Shown here: positions 24,601 through 30,600 of the stretch, in pieces
Position numbering within the stretch: the stretch's first letter is position 1
How the letters are laid out: every line of letters starts with the position of its first letter
NCBI GenBank assembly: GCA_002633005.1
Contig: NMRA01000042.1
Span: 184,838 to 248,837, forward strand
Source: Phoronis australis
Taxonomy: Eukaryota > Phoronida > Phoronidae
DNA length: 64,000 nucleotides
Reading direction: 5' to 3'
Program-made: the position numbers and the translations under genes
Notes under the pieces: generated by a model
Told to the model about the DNA's origin: nothing
Database searches by the model: none
What the model saw: only the letters and a program-made list of their open reading frames with translations

Positions 24601-27600
24601 NNNNNNNNNNNNNNNNNNNNNNNNNNNNNNNNNNNNNNNNNNNNNNNNNNNNNNNNNNNNNNNNNNNNNNNNNNNNNNNNNNNNNNNNNNNNNNNNNNNN
24701 NNNNNNNNNNNNNNNNNNNNNNNNNNNNNNNNNNNNNNNNNNNNNNNNNNNNNNNNNNNNNNNNNNNNNNNNNNNNNNNNNNNNNNNNNNNNNNNNNNNN
24801 NNNNNNNNNNNNNNNNNNNNNNNNNNNNNNNNNNNNNNNNNNNNNNNNNNNNNNNNNNNNNNNNNNNNNNNNNNNNNNNNNNNNNNNNNNNNNNNNNNNN
24901 NNNNNNNNNNNNNNNNNNNNNNNNNNNNNNNNNNNNNNNNNNNNNNNNNNNNNNNNNNNNNNNNNNNNNNNNNNNNNNNNNNNNNNNNNNNNNNNNNNNN
25001 NNNNNNNNNNNNNNNNNNNNNNNNNNNNNNNNNNNNNNNNNNNNNNNNNNNNNNNNNNNNNNNNNNNNNNNNNNNNNNNNNNNNNNNNNNNNNNNNNNNN
25101 NNNNNNNNNNNNNNNNNNNNNNNNNNNNNNNNNNNNNNNNNNNNNNNNNNNNNNNNNNNNNNNNNNNNNNNNNNNNNNNNNNNNNNNNNNNNNNNNNNNN
25201 NNNNNNNNNNNNNNNNNNNNNNNNNNNNNNNNNNNNNNNNNNNNTAAAAACTGCCACTAGGAGGCGCCACAGTAGTTGAAATCGTCAGAAAATCATCGTC
25301 AACCGTCCTCTACATAGTAAGCATATACATGCCAATTTTCACAATCATCCTTTGAGCGGTTTGGTTGATAGAGGGGTGGATGCACAAAAAAACACTAAAA
25401 ATGGCCACTAGGTGGCGCAAACTACGTCGAATCCATCTGAAAACGGCAGGATAGCGCCATCTCACTAATACGTGCCTACATACCAAATTTCATGAAAATC
25501 CGTTCAGGACTTTTGAAGATACAAAGGTAAGCGTAAAAAACTAAAATTGCCACTAGGGGGCACACCGGTAGTCGGATCCGTCCGAAAGTTCGCACATGCC
25601 GTCCCATTCATGAATGGAAAATATGTGCCAAATTTCATGAACATATGTCAAAGGGTTTTGGAGATAGAGCAGCGGACGCCGGACGCCAGACGCCGGATGG
25701 ACGCCGCCCGTACGGACGGACGGACGGAGATGACGGCATAATGCGTCCACATATAAATATGTGGGCGCATAAAAATGCGCGGACAGAACATTTGAAAAAA
25801 GCGGAAATCCGCGTTTCAGCGAAAAATTCCAAGCCCTGTATTTTACACAATAGCATTTTTAATAACAAGTGAATTGTGAATTCAGATAAGGATACATCAC
25901 ATTACATACACCTTTCTGTATTATTTGTCTTTGATTTCAACAAATTATTGTATGCACATAGTGTGACACTTCACATCATGCTTAGCCAGCAAACATTGGC
26001 AAAGAAAGCCTACACAACCTCAACATGTGGAATATATGGAGAACTTTCTTAAACATAGCTGAGAAGTGCAATTCAATGTTACTCCAATCTAATCAGTAGC
26101 ACCAAAGACCTACGCTACCTCAACGTGTAAGTTTGGTCCAAAGATGTGCTGGATTATCTTGTTCTGTGCCAGCCAATCAGCTAACTGGCAGCCTACATTC
26201 TCGGGTTCAACAAGATTCTCACTGTTGACTATCTCATTGTAGTTAGTGATATAGTTCTGAAATGAAGAACATAGAATTATATACACTAGCCAATATGAGT
26301 CTATAAAGCATGTTGTGATCCACTCATACCAAAGTGAAACTACAGATGTTAATTACTGTAACAGTTAGGAAATGAACAAATTCTTCATCAAGTACAAACC
26401 ATTTCAGATCTCACAAATGTAATTCTCCAATGAGTCGCCCAGCTTAGACCTGTTTCATCGACAAAAGAGACTGTCACATAATGGGAAGCCAAGCCAGTAA
26501 AACTTGCACGAGTCAGTTCTTTGCTTAACTCAATAAAAGTTCTCTGCTACTAACAGCTGTTCAATGCGGAGTTTGATCATGTGGCCCTTCAGATACTGCT
26601 TATTCATCGCATAGAATCTCCCAATGCAGAGTCTAGGATACATTCATTTTATTTGAAATCAAACTCAAAATTGTTTTTGTTATTTTCTGTTGTACTTTTG
26701 TCTGAACTCCAGACAAGTGCCCTTTATTCTGTGCTTGAATACAACGTGGGTTTGTACATGTACGATTATTGTCCAAGTCCAGACTTGAACATTTAGCTTT
26801 ATCGCTGGGGTTGTAAAGTGTAAATAAGCCATTATGTACTCAAGCATGGAATAATATACAGTTATCACGAGCTCACACAAAAGTAAAAAAATACCAAAAA
26901 CAATTTAGATTTCAAGAACTAAGATTAGACCATGGACCTCCTCGGATCCACCTTATGTCAGTTTCATTAACATTATTTTGGTTATTCTGTCCCACAGTTC
27001 AAGCTTGTGGCAACATTTCAATGAATTACAAAAAATTAACATGCACACTCAGGCAAATAAAGTATCTTACGTTGATTTGAGCAATCCCTGTGAGGCGTAA
27101 TGTCAGCGTGGTACAAGTGTAGTATTTGAATGCTAGCTCCAACCCGTCACGGTCAAAGAATGTATTGGTCTCCATAGGTTCTCTTAAAGCTGTCCATAAC
27201 AGGTCAGTGAGGTTCCTGTTACCCGCCAGACGCAGGTCTTTGTCTGACAACTGACACATGTACCTAGGAGAAGGTAGTGATGGCATGAGAGGTGCAGCAA
27301 CATGTTTTGCACGAGACAGTAAAGAGACAGACACTCCTCCTCCTTAAGGTCATGTGAGAAGACAGTAGAAAAATGTCCAAACTTTGAAAACATATCTCAA
27401 AAATGGCTAATCAGATTCATATGAAACTTTTAGCCACTATGCTTTACGCACTGTTGTCCAAACCACGGCCAGGAATCATTTTCAAAATGTTTCACTTGTG
27501 CATGAGGGTTACCAAAATAGGACTATGATTCTTAAGAAAAAAAATCGTCCATAAAATGAAACAATATTTAAGAAAACTGTAACAACACTTTTGAGATCTC

Positions 27601-30600
27601 ATCTTGAATATTTATATCAAATAAAGTTTGATCACATTACTGATACTGTTATTTTGCTATTAACGTACCTTTCTTTTGCACTAAATTTTTCTCACAAGAC
27701 ATGATCACATGAGCCAATTATGGCAGATGGAGTAAAAAGTACAAAATGACATTCCACAGTCTTTCTGCTTTAATCCAGAAAATATCTACTTTACAGACTG
27801 AGTTAAAACCTATAGTTTAGTAAATATTTGGCTAAATATGCAGACGTGCCAGTAAGGTCGCACAAAACCTTAAAACTGCCACAAAAACAAAGACAGAGCT
27901 AGGTTACTTACTACCCATACAAAATCAGTCTTGATATTTACTAAGATAGGACTTTATATTTCAAGAAGACCATTCAGAGGACGTGTAAGTTAAAACATTT
28001 CAGACAATCACAAGACTGTTGTCTGGTCTGCTCAAAATTTAGAGTGCTTTAATGTAAAAGGGTAGAAAATGGTTAACAGATAATGTTGGGATATAATATT
28101 AAGCAAAGAACATTTGTTGCACACACTTGCAACATGGCTATCCGCAAAAAATTTTTCTTCTGTTAAATGTACAATTTACTTTCAGAAATGCACGTACATG
28201 ATGCCCTGTGTACTATGTTAAAAGAAGTTACTGTGAGAGTCAACGTTTGCAAATAAAATCAATGTACCTGACAATAGGTGGTTTTAAAGGTATGATGTAT
28301 TGGACAACAGTAGAAACATTCATCCAAAGACGGAGCTGAAAAATAAAACAAAGATTAACAAACACATTTTATGCAAACTATCAAGACTTTACACCATCAC
28401 CTTTACAAAAAAATCCATAACGAGCATCATACGTGGTGAAAACAGATATTTTGAGTTTGAAATCCAAGGACAAAACTCTTGATCAAATAGAAATCCAAAT
28501 CACTGGGTTGAAGTTGACCAGAGTACACAAATGAGACAGTATATGTCATACACGGATACAAGATAATACATTTAACAGACTATACCTATGTCGGCAGTGA
28601 TATTGACCAGTGTATGACCACAACGTACGGTCAGTGTGTCTCGGGCATGGTGGTAAGTAAATATGTTAAACAGACTACTTACGTTGGCAATAATATTGAC
28701 GAGAGTGTGTACAAGAGGGATGGACAGAGTGTCCGGGGTAGACTTCTCAAAGCAGCCCTTCAATGCCTGCATGCCATTACTGTCGCAGAAGAAGCAGACG
28801 TTACGCAAGAGATAGACTGGAATCTCACCATCTTGGAACTGAAATAGTAAAGAAAACTCAAAACACAATGACAACATTATGGAAAGGTAGGAGTAACTTT
28901 TGGTTTTATCAAGTACAGTGGTTACCTGTCAGTGTAAAATCCAGCTATTTAGAATGATGTTTAAAAATTAGCAAAAGTTTCAGGTAACTGTTTTGTTGTC
29001 CTTTAGAAGTGTTGTTGTCATCACCAGCAAATAGGTCACTGGCAACTAAACATGAAGCTGCTTCGCTGGCATGCAAATTCTTAACACAAGAAAAGGAAAA
29101 CCAGCTGATTAGATTAACTGCCGTGTTTCGACAATTGTTAGATTTTTATACATGCACAATAAGCACTGCGCAACTGTAACTAAAAACAAAGTCTAACATG
29201 ACGTTTGAGCAGCACTCCTCCTTGAAGATCCAACAGAAATACTACAATTATCAAGAAGAATCAGTAACAGTGCACAGAAGCCAGTCCAAAAACACCATGC
29301 CTAACAATAAGATTGGACTAGAAGTTTATTTACTTCGATTTTAGATTTTCCTTCGTGATTGCTGAGACACAGCAAAAGGACAGTACCAAAATTCATCAAC
29401 TAAGCAGTGAGTCAAAACAATTTTCAATTATTTCATCAAGAAATACCATAATTCAAGAAGATAAGAATCAGGTAATCGTCAGCTGGCACACTCACCGTCA
29501 GATCACAGTAGCTGTTGAGAGCACTTGTTTCTTGCTGGGACATTTCCTATAGAAATTAAACAAAGAGCAAAACGTCAAGATGACTGATATGACCAAATAC
29601 AAAAGAATACATGTTCATCTCTTCTGAAGTAAAACATGGAATGAATGTAAGGAAATCCAGCAGCATAAATAAGAAATAGAACCCACTGGAAGGTTGCACA
29701 CAACAGCCAAGGCACGACATACGCACAATAGAAGAGCAAAGTAGTATAATTTCATTCAAATGCAGTTCATTTGCGCAAAAACTTTGGACAAACAGTTCAC
29801 AAACATATTGTTTTCATGTTAACTGAACAAGTTTTCTGTGTTTTCCTTGGACTTGTATCCAGGGAGACCATGTACAGTCCTCTTAAACACATCGCCAACC
29901 AAAAAAGTCTTTTGGAATAATAGATTCTACTACAAACAAGCATGTAGCAGATTCACTTACCTCCAGAGAAGTATGTAAAGAATGTTTGTATGCCATGTAG
30001 AGGGGAAAGTTGACCAGATAGAGTTTTGATATAAACACCAATAGCTGTTCTTTTTCCTCAATAGACCAGTGCTCCACCTCATCACTGTCATGGTCCACAG
30101 AGCCATGATGGTCAGTGCCGTCTGTCGACGCCATTCCTTCTTCCTTTTCTTCCCGTTTTTCTCCATTTCCTTTTGTTTGCTCCTGCGATTCTTCACTAGT
30201 CGACTCGTTCCGAATATTGTGCCCAGCATGCTCAGAGCCTGTTCCTGCCCCCTCTGTGACATCAGAGTTCTTTGCACCATCAGTGGTTTCTACGACTGTT
30301 TCTGGGTCAGACTTGTCCAACTTATTTAATTCATCATCTTTTTCTCTCTGCTCTTTTTCCTTGACACAGTCTTCGGGCAGGGTTGGGATAATAGTGATGG
30401 CCTGGCTGAGTATCACTTGAACAAGACTATTGAGTCTCTCAAAGTTCTTGGGGCTCTTAAAGACGCACATGCACTGCCTGAAATTTATCATTACAATTAT
30501 TAGTATTATTATCAACAAAAGATTATCATCATCAATAATATTAATTTCATTAATGTTATTGTGATCACCATTTTTACAATCTGGTTACATATTACATTTC

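Noticed and set aside
24259-25279. Long reading frames of 270-332 codons
   Set aside because: They consist almost entirely of undetermined bases (assembly gap).
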